Made by a program: the position numbers and the translations under genes. DNA of 43,968 bases from an uncultured Lachnospiraceae bacterium (GTDB lineage: Bacteria; Bacillota; Clostridia; Lachnospirales; Lachnospiraceae), in contig CAMOYC010000002.1 of assembly GCA_946629665.1 (NCBI GenBank), positions 1 to 43,968 of the forward strand, given 5' to 3'. This document shows positions 28,443 through 36,223 of this stretch, piece by piece (the stretch's first letter is position 1; every line of letters starts with the position of its first letter). A model generated the notes under the pieces. The model had not been told where the DNA came from. It saw only the letters and a program-made list of their open reading frames with translations, and ran no database searches.

Positions 28443-30374
28443 ATGGAAATTAACATAGCAAAGTCCGCCGGCTTTTGTTTTGGAGTTCGAAGAGCCGTTG
28501 ATACGGTTTATGAAGAAGCTGCCGGGAACAATGTCGTGTATACATACGGGCCGATCATCCATAACGAACAGGTCGTTGATGACCTGCGAAAGCATGGAGT
28601 GAATGTTGTGAATGACGTCGATGATTTTCCCAATCTGGATGGCGGAACCATCGTGATCCGGTCCCACGGCGTGTCAAAAGCTGTATATGATAAGATCCGT
28701 GAAGCCGGTCTCAGGCTTGTAGATGCGACCTGCCCCTTTGTGAAGAAGATCCATCGGATCGTCGAGAAGGAGACAGGAGAGGGGAGGACCGTTATCATCA
28801 CCGGAAACGATCATCATCCGGAAGTGGAAGGGATCGTCGGCTGGTGCCAGAGTCCACCGATCGTCATTGAGAGTACTGAGCAGGCAGAGAATATTGTAAC
28901 AAACGTGCCGGATGATAAAGCAAAACTTTCTATTGTATCACAGACGACGTTTAATTACAATAAATTTCGGGAATTAGTTGAAATTATCTCTAAAAAGGGT
29001 TATGATATTAATGTTTTTAACACGATTTGTAATGCGACTGAGGAGAGACAGACAGAGGCCAGAGAGCTGGCAGCAAAGTCTGATGCGATGATAGTGATCG
29101 GTGGCAAAAACAGTTCGAACACTCAAAAACTTTTTGAGATAAGTAAAAAAGAATGTAGTAATACTTTTTATATACAAACCGTCAGGGATCTAGTTCCGGA
29201 CGATTTTAGGGATATCGAGTTTCTCGGTATTACTGCAGGGGCATCGACCCCAAACAATATTATCAAGGAGGTTCATGAAAGCATGACGGAAAAAAGTTTT
29301 GACGAGATGCTGGAAGAAAGCTTAGTCACAGTTAAACCAGGACACATCGTAAAGGGTACGGTAATTGATGTTAAAGAGGACGAGATCATTCTTGACATTA
29401 AATATAAATCTGAAGGTATCATAACACGGAATGAATATTCCAATAATCCGAATCTGGATCTTAGAGAAGTTGTCCACGTTGATGACACGATTGAAGCAAA
29501 AGTGATCAAGATGAACGACGGCGAAGGCCAGGTAGTTCTTTCTTACAGAAAGCTCAAAACAGAGCAGGGCTTCAAGAGACTGGAAGAAGCGAAAGAGAAT
29601 CACGAAGTATTAAAGGCTAAAGTAACTAAGGTCCTTGACGGTGGATTAAGCGTTATGGTTGATGAGACCAGAGTATTTATCCCTGCCAGCCTTGTATCTG
29701 ACGTATTCGAGAGAGATCTCAAGAAGTACGACGGACAGGAGATCGAGTTCGTTATCATCGAGGTTGCACCTCGTAAGAGAAGGATTATCGGTGACCGCAA
29801 GCAGCTCCTCGTTGCTGAGAAGAAAGCGAAGCAGGAAGAGTTATTTGCAAGGATCGAGCCCGGCATGAAGGTTACCGGCGTGGTTAAGAATGTAACAGAC
29901 TTTGGTGCATTCATTGATCTTGGCGGTGCAGACGGACTTCTTCATATCTCTGAGATGAGCTGGGGACGTGTTGAAAGTCCCAAGAAGCTTTTCACAGTAG
30001 GCCAGGAGCTTGAGGTTCTGATCAAGAACATTCAGGATGAGAAGATCGCTCTGACCCTGAAGTTCCCTGAGACCAATCCTTGGCTGAATGCGGATGAGAA
30101 GTATGCAAAAGGCAACGTTGTTACAGGTAAAGTTGCCCGCATGACAGACTTTGGTGCATTTATTGAGCTTGAGCCCGGCGTTGACGCTCTGCTCCATGTA
30201 TCCCAGATCGCAAAAGAGCATGTTGACAAACCGTCAGATGTTCTTTCCGTAGGTCAGGAGATCGAGGCTATGGTAGTGGACTTCAAGCAGGATGAGCATA
30301 AGATCAGCCTGAGCAGGAAGGCTCTGGAAGCTCCGGCACCGGCAGCAGAAGAGGAAGCAGCAGAAGAAGAATAG
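28443..30374 (+). CDS. ispH: Bifunctional IspH (HMBPP reductase) and ribosomal protein S1-domain fusion
   Basis: The N-terminal part (about 1-285) is 4-hydroxy-3-methylbut-2-enyl diphosphate reductase, the last enzyme of the MEP isoprenoid pathway. Its iron-sulfur ligands C12, C97 and C196 and the HHPEVEG and SSNTQKL motifs are present. From about residue 297 four S1 RNA-binding domains follow, near 297-365, 383-450, 468-537 and 555-625. The last two have the classical VTDFGAFIDL and MTDFGAFIEL motifs. The tail is acidic. This fusion is known in Clostridia and probably supplies both isoprenoid synthesis and an S1-like translation function. The frame is continuous across 643 codons, so there is no sign of a sequencing join. 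The stretch 28921-29180 is markedly AT-rich (about 27-30 percent GC in three 60-nt lines I counted, against 52 percent for 28681-28740). Confidence 0.95.
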   Translation: MEINIAKSAGFCFGVRRAVDTVYEEAAGNNVVYTYGPIIHNEQVVDDLRKHGVNVVNDVDDFPNLDGGTIVIRSHGVSKAVYDKIREAGLRLVDATCPFVKKIHRIVEKETGEGRTVIITGNDHHPEVEGIVGWCQSPPIVIESTEQAENIVTNVPDDKAKLSIVSQTTFNYNKFRELVEIISKKGYDINVFNTICNATEERQTEARELAAKSDAMIVIGGKNSSNTQKLFEISKKECSNTFYIQTVRDLVPDDFRDIEFLGITAGASTPNNIIKEVHESMTEKSFDEMLEESLVTVKPGHIVKGTVIDVKEDEIILDIKYKSEGIITRNEYSNNPNLDLREVVHVDDTIEAKVIKMNDGEGQVVLSYRKLKTEQGFKRLEEAKENHEVLKAKVTKVLDGGLSVMVDETRVFIPASLVSDVFERDLKKYDGQEIEFVIIEVAPRKRRIIGDRKQLLVAEKKAKQEELFARIEPGMKVTGVVKNVTDFGAFIDLGGADGLLHISEMSWGRVESPKKLFTVGQELEVLIKNIQDEKIALTLKFPETNPWLNADEKYAKGNVVTGKVARMTDFGAFIELEPGVDALLHVSQIAKEHVDKPSDVLSVGQEIEAMVVDFKQDEHKISLSRKALEAPAPAAEEEAAEEE

Positions 30375-30401
30375 TTCTCACGATCCATTAATAAAACAGT
30401 T

Positions 30402-30430
30402 ATGGCGGATGTTACAGTAACATCCGCCAT
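30402..30430. terminator. Bidirectional terminator between ispH-rpsA and PAP2 gene
   Basis: The 14-base arms ATGGCGGATGTTAC and GTAACATCCGCCAT form a perfect inverted repeat around one base. It lies between two convergent genes. On the minus strand a TTTTATT run follows the stem. Confidence 0.82.
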
Positions 30431-30460
30431 TGTTATGTATATGCATTTTTTACTGGCTTT

Positions 30461-30970
30461 CTACCAGGGGAGTCTGACGATCTGGGTGATCAGGCCGCAC
30501 AGGATACCGACCAGCAGGCCGGCAGCCACGTCCTTTGGAAAATGTACTCCTATGACCACTCGCAGGCAGGCAAGAAGGAAAGCGCAGACCAGCAAAAATA
30601 TGCCGACCGGCCACAGGATATCCATCCAAAGTACCGCGATCATAGTCAGACTGAACACATGTCTGCTGGGGAAAGAACATCCCTGTGTTTTCTTGGGCAC
30701 CAGGGCAGGACTCTCAAATACCTGGTAGGGCCTCTTCCCATTCCACTTCCTGCGGAAGGCTGACAGTGCCAGGAAGAAAATGCCCGGCAGCAGGATACGG
30801 GCCGGCAGCAAGTCTCTCTGGTTGAAAAACAGGTATGCCAGAAGAACCGGATACATGACAAAGCCCAGAAGGGTCAGCAGTTTGTCCGTCAGTATGAGTG
30901 CCCGGCACAGGGCAGGCTTACTCCTGATTGATTCTATATGGTCTCTATACTCATCTTTATTCTTATACAT
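30461..30970 (-). CDS. PAP2-family membrane phosphatase
   Basis: This 169-residue protein belongs to the phosphatidic acid phosphatase type 2 superfamily, which removes phosphate from lipid phosphates such as undecaprenyl diphosphate or phosphatidylglycerol phosphate. The three catalytic motifs are visible: K75 with R80-P81, then PSRH at 101-104, and R137 with H143 and D147. Four to five hydrophobic helices surround them. AAAGGA lies about 7 nt before the ATG. It is a lone gene, convergent with ispH-rpsA and divergent from the YerC-like gene. The substrate cannot be told from sequence. Undecaprenyl diphosphate recycling is one reasonable possibility. Confidence 0.9.
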   Translation of the reverse strand: MYKNKDEYRDHIESIRSKPALCRALILTDKLLTLLGFVMYPVLLAYLFFNQRDLLPARILLPGIFFLALSAFRRKWNGKRPYQVFESPALVPKKTQGCSFPSRHVFSLTMIAVLWMDILWPVGIFLLVCAFLLACLRVVIGVHFPKDVAAGLLVGILCGLITQIVRLPW

Positions 30971-30991
30971 GATACATTCCTTTCTCTATGA

Positions 30992-31020
30992 ATCATACAC
31001 GGATATTCCTTTTTTGTCCA
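30992..31020 (-). promoter_or_regulatory. Promoter of the PAP2 phosphatase gene
   Basis: On the minus strand TGGACA (plus positions 31015-31020) and TATGAT (30992-30997) are 17 bp apart, each matching five of six consensus bases. Confidence 0.65.
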
Positions 31021-31061
31021 ATCATTTGGGAATGTAACGATTTAAAACATTAAATTACCTG

Positions 31062-31090
31062 TTTACGGAAAGCCTGTTTAGTGGTATTAT
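31062..31090 (+). promoter_or_regulatory. Promoter of the YerC-like gene
   Basis: TTTACG at 31062-31067 and TATTAT at 31085-31090 are 17 bp apart. The leader is about 65 nt and ends in a GGGGAG SD. Confidence 0.65.
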
Positions 31091-31162
31091 AAAAAAGGAT
31101 GTTTGTCCGGATATGAAGGAAATTTTTTGAAATATTCATTTTCATAAGGTGTGGGGAGAGTT

Positions 31163-31456
31163 ATGAGTAGAAGAATTCCTAAAGAGAGAAAGTATGAGAT
31201 GTATAAAGCCATACTTGAGTTGAAAGATTTGGATGAGTGTATTGCATTTTTTGATGATATCTGTGCGATTACGGAACTGCGTTCCATGGAGCAACGATTT
31301 GAAGTTGCCACTATGCTGAAGCAGGATAAAGTATATACGGAGATCATGCAGAAGACCAAAGCCAGTTCTGCAACGATCAGCAGGGTAAACAGAATGCTGA
31401 ATTCCGGGACCGGCTGTCTCAGTCAGGTGATCGACCGGATGCAAGAAGACCAGTAA
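31163..31456 (+). CDS. yerC: TrpR-like protein, YerC/YecD family
   Basis: The 97-residue protein has the Trp-repressor fold pattern: an all-helical chain with a helix-turn-helix at about residues 55-80 (VATMLKQDKVYTEIMQKTKASSATISRVNRML). The upstream segment ECIAFFDDICAITELRSMEQRFEV is typical of the YerC/YecD family of Firmicutes. The function of this family is not established, though DNA binding is likely. The track-independent choice of start is the ATG at 31163, preceded by GGGGAGAG. A GTG at 31151 would place the SD inside the coding region. It has its own promoter and ends before a hairpin at 31520. Whether it regulates the next genes, iorAB-paaK, is an open and testable idea. Confidence 0.88.
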   Translation: MSRRIPKERKYEMYKAILELKDLDECIAFFDDICAITELRSMEQRFEVATMLKQDKVYTEIMQKTKASSATISRVNRMLNSGTGCLSQVIDRMQEDQ

Positions 31457-31516
31457 CAGTTCGTAATAATTTTGATCCAGAATAACATGCCTGACCGCTT
31501 GTTATTTTATGATATT

Positions 31517-31544
31517 GACGGCTGTGAAAACAGCCGTATTTTAA
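31517..31544 (+). promoter_or_regulatory. iorA promoter region with an embedded inverted repeat
   Basis: TTGACG at 31517-31522 and TATTTT at 31539-31544 are 16 bp apart and could be a promoter. The same bases form a perfect 8-bp hairpin, ACGGCTGT (31520-31527) with ACAGCCGT (31532-31539), closed by a GAAA tetraloop and followed by TTTT. It may be a terminator for yerC, an operator inside the iorA promoter, or both. Confidence 0.5.
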
Positions 31545-31569
31545 TGATTAGTTTAGAAAGGATGTAGCC

Positions 31570-33294
31570 ATGAAACAATTAATGTTAGGCAATAAAGCGT
31601 TTGCGAGAGGCTTGTATGAGGCTGGCTGCAGCGTTGTTTCCAGCTATCCCGGAACCCCCAGTACCGAGGTGACCGAGGAGGCTGCAAAGTATGATGAGAT
31701 TTATTGTGAGTGGGCCCCCAATGAAAAAGTAGCGATGGAGGTAGCTTTTGGTGCTTCCATAGCAGGTAAGAGAAGTTTTTGCGGTATGAAGCATGTAGGG
31801 CTGAATGTCGCCGCTGATCCTCTTTATACCATGTCCTACACAGGCGTTAATGCCGGTATGGTGATCTGTGTGGCCGATGATGCCGGAATGCATTCTTCCC
31901 AGAATGAGCAGGATTCCCGCCATCATGCGATCGCATCCAAGGTTCCCATGTTAGAGCCTTCCGATTCTGCGGAAGCTCTGGAATTTGCCAAGCTGGCCTT
32001 TGATATGTCCGAGGAGTATGATACTCCGGTCATCATCAAGATGTGTACCAGAGTTGCTCACTCCCAGTCTGTTGTTGAGACTGCCGAGCGCGTTCTTCCG
32101 GAGGATAAGCCTTATGAGAAGAATATCGCCAAATATGTTATGATGCCCGGCAATGCGATCCGCCGCCACCCGATCGTGGAGGAGAGGACCCGCAAACTTG
32201 CCGCTTACGCGAATGATTGTCCTTTTAACCGTGTCGAGATGGGAGATACCTCCCTTGGTATCATTACCGGCTCCACTTCCTATCAATATGCGAAGGAAGT
32301 ATTCGGTGATAAAGCTTCCATCTTAAAGATCGGTATGGCGAATCCGCTTCCGGACCAGCTGATCCTTGATTTCGCTTCCAAGGTGGAGAAGCTGGTGATC
32401 ATCGAAGAGCTGGATCCAATCATTGAAAACCATTGCAAGAGTCTGGGCCTTACCGTGACCGGCAAGGATGTTCTTCCCATTGAGGGAGAGTTCTCCCAGA
32501 ATATGATCGCGGAGAAACTTGGGGTCGAGGTTCCTGCCCATGTTTCCCTGGATGAGGCTCTGCCCGGCAGACCTCCGATGATGTGCGCGGGATGTCCTCA
32601 CAGAGGAATGTTCTACACACTTTCCAAGAATAAATGTACGGTCCTGGGCGATATCGGCTGCTATACCTTAGGTGCGGTAGCTCCTTTGTCCGCGATCGAG
32701 ACGACACTTTGCATGGGTGCTTCCGTCAGCAGTATCCACGGCTTCAATAAGGCAAAAGGCGCGGAGGGAGAGAAGAAAACGGTCGCTGTGATCGGTGACT
32801 CCACTTTCATGCACTCCGGCATGACCGGACTGGCCAACATCGCTTACAACCAGTCCAATTCCACAGTGATCATCCTGGATAACTCCATCACCGGCATGAC
32901 CGGCCATCAGCAGAATCCGACGACCGGTTATAACATCAAGGGAGATCCCGCAGGAAAGATCGATCTGGAAGCACTTTGCAAGGCAATGGGCTTTAACCGT
33001 GTCCGTGTCGTGGATCCTTATGATCTGGCAGACTGTGATCAGGCGATCAAGGAAGAACTGGCAGCGGAAGAGCCTTCTGTTATTATCAGCCGCCGTCCCT
33101 GCGTTCTCCTGAAGTATGTGAAGCATAATCCTTCCCTTCATGTGGACCATGATAAATGTGTGGGATGCCGTTCCTGTATGCGTCTTGGCTGTCCGGCCCT
33201 GAGCTTCCGGGATAAGAAGGCCGTAGTTGATGAGACACTTTGTGTAGGCTGTGGCGTATGTCAGCAGCTCTGCAAGTTTGATGCGTTAAAGTAA
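31570..33294 (+). CDS. iorA: Indolepyruvate:ferredoxin oxidoreductase, alpha subunit
   Basis: IorA with IorB oxidatively decarboxylates aryl 2-oxo acids, classically indolepyruvate and phenylpyruvate, to aryl-acetyl-CoA while reducing ferredoxin. The 574 residues contain the pyrimidine-binding half near the start (SYPGTPSTEVTE), a thiamine diphosphate domain with MMCAGCPHRGMF and the GDSTFMHSG metal-binding region. Two C-terminal 4Fe-4S motifs are C530, C533, C536, C540 and C558, C561, C564, C568. AAAGGA precedes the ATG. iorB starts 13 nt after the stop. The precise substrate range (aromatic or branched) cannot be read from sequence. Confidence 0.95.
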   Translation: MKQLMLGNKAFARGLYEAGCSVVSSYPGTPSTEVTEEAAKYDEIYCEWAPNEKVAMEVAFGASIAGKRSFCGMKHVGLNVAADPLYTMSYTGVNAGMVICVADDAGMHSSQNEQDSRHHAIASKVPMLEPSDSAEALEFAKLAFDMSEEYDTPVIIKMCTRVAHSQSVVETAERVLPEDKPYEKNIAKYVMMPGNAIRRHPIVEERTRKLAAYANDCPFNRVEMGDTSLGIITGSTSYQYAKEVFGDKASILKIGMANPLPDQLILDFASKVEKLVIIEELDPIIENHCKSLGLTVTGKDVLPIEGEFSQNMIAEKLGVEVPAHVSLDEALPGRPPMMCAGCPHRGMFYTLSKNKCTVLGDIGCYTLGAVAPLSAIETTLCMGASVSSIHGFNKAKGAEGEKKTVAVIGDSTFMHSGMTGLANIAYNQSNSTVIILDNSITGMTGHQQNPTTGYNIKGDPAGKIDLEALCKAMGFNRVRVVDPYDLADCDQAIKEELAAEEPSVIISRRPCVLLKYVKHNPSLHVDHDKCVGCRSCMRLGCPALSFRDKKAVVDETLCVGCGVCQQLCKFDALK

Positions 33295-33307
33295 GGAGGT
33301 GCCGCAG

Positions 33308-33880
33308 ATGACAAAGAATATCATGATCGTTGGCGTAGGCGGACAGGGATCCCTTCTTGCCAGCAAATTATTAGGACATTTACTTCTCACCGAAGGCTAT
33401 GATGTGAAGGTTTCCGAGGTGCACGGCATGAGCCAGCGCGGCGGAAGCGTAGTGACTTATGTACGTTTCGGCGACAAGGTTTACTCCCCCATCATAGACA
33501 AGGGAGAAGCAGATTTTATCGTTTCCTTCGAGAAGCTTGAGGCTGCCCGGTATATCGAGTTCCTTAAGCCGGAGGGACGTATTGTGGTGAACACCCAGCA
33601 GATCGACCCCATGCCCGTTATCACCGGCGCAGCTTCCTACCCGGAAGACCTGGTAGAGAAGATGAAAGCGCTCGGCGTTCAGGTGGATGCCATGGATTGT
33701 CTGTCCCTCGCCAATGAGGCGGGATCCGGCAAGGCAGTCAACATCGTCCTGATGGGCAGATTGTCGAAGTATTTCGATATCTCCCGGGAGAAATGGGAGC
33801 AGGCGATCCGGGAATGTGTTCCCGCAAAGTTCGTCGAACTGAACCTGAAAGCATTTTCTTTGGGAAGGGGAGATGATTAA
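33308..33880 (+). CDS. iorB: Indolepyruvate:ferredoxin oxidoreductase, beta subunit
   Basis: The 190-residue protein is the gamma-type domain partner of IorA. It begins MTKNIMIVGVGGQGSLLASKLL and carries HGMSQRGGSV, both typical of the 2-oxoacid oxidoreductase gamma family. An in-frame GTG at 33299 overlaps the SD. The ATG at 33308 has AAGGAGG about 8 nt upstream and is preferred. The gene follows iorA closely. paaK starts 46 nt after its stop codon. Length and motifs are complete. Confidence 0.95.
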   Translation: MTKNIMIVGVGGQGSLLASKLLGHLLLTEGYDVKVSEVHGMSQRGGSVVTYVRFGDKVYSPIIDKGEADFIVSFEKLEAARYIEFLKPEGRIVVNTQQIDPMPVITGAASYPEDLVEKMKALGVQVDAMDCLSLANEAGSGKAVNIVLMGRLSKYFDISREKWEQAIRECVPAKFVELNLKAFSLGRGDD

Positions 33881-33926
33881 TTCCTACGGCAGCAATGCAA
33901 TAATATATATGTTAGGAGAAGAACTG

Positions 33927-35234
33927 ATGAGTAATTATTTTCAGCCTGAAATCGAGACGATGCCTTTAGAAGAGCTACAGGCATTACAGAGCGAAAAGAT
34001 CGTTAAGCAGATTCAGCATGTTTATGATAACTGCTCTGCTTATCGAGACAAGATGGATGAAGCTGGGATCACTCCCGACCAGGTCCACGGGATCGAGGAT
34101 ATCAAGAATCTTCCTTTTACCACCAAGGATGACCTGAAGGATGCTTATCCCTACGGATTCCTTTCCGTACCTCTGAAAGATTGTGTCCGCATCCAGTCTA
34201 CCAGCGGAACAACAGGCAAGCGCGTGGTTGCTTTCTACACACAGGAAGACATCGATGTGTGGGATGAATGCTGCGCACGTGCGATCGTAGCAGCCGGCGG
34301 AACCAAGAAAGACGTTGTCCATGTCTGCTACGGTTACGGTCTCTTCACAGGAGGTCCCGGACTGAACGGCGGCTCCCACATGCTGGGCAGCCTCACCCTT
34401 CCTATGTCTTCCGGTAACACAGACAGACAGCTCCAGTTCATGACAGATCTCGGATCCACCATCATCTGCTGTACGCCGTCCTATGCGGCAAACTTAGGTG
34501 AGGCGATCACGGAGAGAGGTCTTAAGGACAAGCTCAAATTAAAAGCCGGTATCTTCGGTGCGGAGCCCTGGACAGAGGAGATGCGTCATGATATCGAGAA
34601 AACATTGGGAATCAAGGCATATGATATCTATGGCCTGACAGAGATCTCCGGCCCCGGCGTATCCTTTGAGTGTTCAGAGCAGGGCGGCATGCATATCCAG
34701 GAAGACCATTTCTATGCGGAGATCATCAACCCGGAGACCGGAGAAGTGCTTCCGGACGGTGAGATCGGAGAACTGGTATTCACCAGCCTTGACAAGAAAG
34801 CGTTCCCTCTGATCCGCTACCGTACCCGTGACCTTTGCTATCTGACCAGAAAAAAATGTTCCTGCGGACGTACCCATGTGCGTATGCATAAGCCGATGGG
34901 GCGTAGCGATGATATGATGGTTGTCAAAGGAGTTAACGTATGGCCATCCCAGATCGAGCAGGTACTTTTCAGCCAGGGTTATCAGGCGAACTATCAGATC
35001 ATGGTTGACCGTGTTGACAATCGTGATACGATCGAAGTCCAGGTAGAGATGACTCCGGAAATGCAGAGAGAGAAAAATATAACGGTAGATGCCAGGGAGA
35101 GGAAAGTGGTTTCCGGCCTGAAGTCCATGCTGGGAATCAAAGTTGACGTGAAGGTGCTGCAGCCCAAATCCATTGTCCGGAGTGAAGGCAAGGCAGTCCG
35201 CGTGGTAGACAAACGTAATCTTTACAGAAAATAA
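33927..35234 (+). CDS. paaK: Phenylacetate-CoA ligase family protein
   Basis: PaaK-type enzymes join phenylacetate or related aryl acids to CoA with ATP, and the reaction is reversible. From the ATG at 33927 there are 435 residues, the usual PaaK length. The adenylate-forming motif STSGTTGKRVV lies near residues 90-100. YDIYGLTEISGPG and IGELVFTSLDKKAFPLIRYRTRDL are other family hallmarks, and KGVNVWPSQIE marks the C-terminal region. The start has AGGAGAA upstream, and an upstream frame from 33873 overlaps iorB. Position directly after iorAB suggests it handles the aryl-acetyl-CoA made there. It could release the acid with ATP gain or activate imported acid, and the direction is inference. 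The operon ends at a strong terminator. Confidence 0.92.
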   Translation: MSNYFQPEIETMPLEELQALQSEKIVKQIQHVYDNCSAYRDKMDEAGITPDQVHGIEDIKNLPFTTKDDLKDAYPYGFLSVPLKDCVRIQSTSGTTGKRVVAFYTQEDIDVWDECCARAIVAAGGTKKDVVHVCYGYGLFTGGPGLNGGSHMLGSLTLPMSSGNTDRQLQFMTDLGSTIICCTPSYAANLGEAITERGLKDKLKLKAGIFGAEPWTEEMRHDIEKTLGIKAYDIYGLTEISGPGVSFECSEQGGMHIQEDHFYAEIINPETGEVLPDGEIGELVFTSLDKKAFPLIRYRTRDLCYLTRKKCSCGRTHVRMHKPMGRSDDMMVVKGVNVWPSQIEQVLFSQGYQANYQIMVDRVDNRDTIEVQVEMTPEMQREKNITVDARERKVVSGLKSMLGIKVDVKVLQPKSIVRSEGKAVRVVDKRNLYRK

Positions 35235-35308
35235 TTTGACATCAAAGAAGAACTCGAACTTTTCCGGGGGGAGAAAAGTACAGGTGAAAAAAATCTCGTA
35301 ACATAGTA

Positions 35309-35352
35309 TAAGGGACGGCTGTCTGATCGAAGGATCAGACAGCCGTCCCTTA
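35309..35352. terminator. Bidirectional terminator between paaK and the amidohydrolase gene
   Basis: A perfect 20-bp stem (35309-35328 with 35333-35352) has a GAAG loop. It lies between two convergent units. Its arms contain ACGGCTGT (35315-35322) and ACAGCCGT (35339-35346), the same octamers as the hairpin in front of iorA. Confidence 0.92.
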
Positions 35353-35357
35353 ATTTC

Positions 35358-36221
35358 TTATATTTTCAGTCCTGACCGCTGAAGCAGGTTCATGGCGCTG
35401 CTGCCTAAGAGCTGGTCTTTTTCGGCTGCGGTCAGGTTCATGTTCCGGAATCGGTCCAGATATTCTTTCTGGTCTTCCCAGGGAGAGTCCGTGGCAAAAA
35501 GCATCTTGTCCATCCCGTGCTTTCTGGCCAGACGGAGGAAGGCTTCCTCATCCAGCATGTATTCCATGGGATGGTCCGGTACAGTTCCCGGGCGGGGTAC
35601 GATGGGCCCTAAAGCAAAGGAGACATCAAACCAGATAGGAGCGCCTGCCAGGTCGCTTTCCACCTCATCCCAGCATCCCCAGGCACCTACGTGGGCCGCA
35701 ACAAAATGTTCCGGGCCTACTTCCCTGATCAGCTTCAGGATGTGGGGGACAGAGGCGTAATTGCGGTCCGCAAGGCCGATGTCAATGCCTCCGTGGATCA
35801 GGGTAATAAGTCCCTCCTCGGAGATAGCATCGATAAGCCGCATCATCCTGGGATCATCCAGATCCATGCCCAGATAGGCAGGGTGAAGTTTCACGCCGGG
35901 GATACCTGCGGCCTTCAGCCTTCGGATTTCCTGCCGGTAATTCACGTAATCCGGATGCAGACCCCCGAACTGGATGATCCCCTGCTCGAGCATGAGGTAG
36001 AAGGTATCCGTCATGGTCCGGTTGATCTTATCTACCTGGTCCGGCCTGGTGATCACGGGAAGGGTGACAGAGTAGTCAATGCCGGCCTTCTCCATGGAGG
36101 CCTGCAGAGCCCTGTTGGAACCGTCCGTATAAGCCTTGATACGGGCTGTTTCTGAAAGATGGTCAATAATATTCCCGGAGACTTTCTCCGGGAATGTGTG
36201 TGTATGAAAATCGATGATCAT
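35358..36221 (-). CDS. Amidohydrolase family 2 (metal-dependent hydrolase) protein
   Basis: The 287-residue protein has the TIM-barrel amidohydrolase pattern. The N-terminal metal site is HTH at residues 6-8 (IIDFHTHTFPEK), with further candidates in LIHGGIDIG, VAAHVGAWGCWD and the C-terminal FATDSPWEDQ. This places it in the PF04909-type group, which includes decarboxylases such as ACMSD and various hydrolases. The reaction is unknown. It starts 2 nt after the aminotransferase stop codon, and I see no SD, so it is probably translated by coupling. Its place among amino-acid catabolism genes suggests a role on a carboxylic acid or amide intermediate, which is only a guess. Confidence 0.88.
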   Translation of the reverse strand: MIIDFHTHTFPEKVSGNIIDHLSETARIKAYTDGSNRALQASMEKAGIDYSVTLPVITRPDQVDKINRTMTDTFYLMLEQGIIQFGGLHPDYVNYRQEIRRLKAAGIPGVKLHPAYLGMDLDDPRMMRLIDAISEEGLITLIHGGIDIGLADRNYASVPHILKLIREVGPEHFVAAHVGAWGCWDEVESDLAGAPIWFDVSFALGPIVPRPGTVPDHPMEYMLDEEAFLRLARKHGMDKMLFATDSPWEDQKEYLDRFRNMNLTAAEKDQLLGSSAMNLLQRSGLKI

Positions 36222-36223
36222 GA

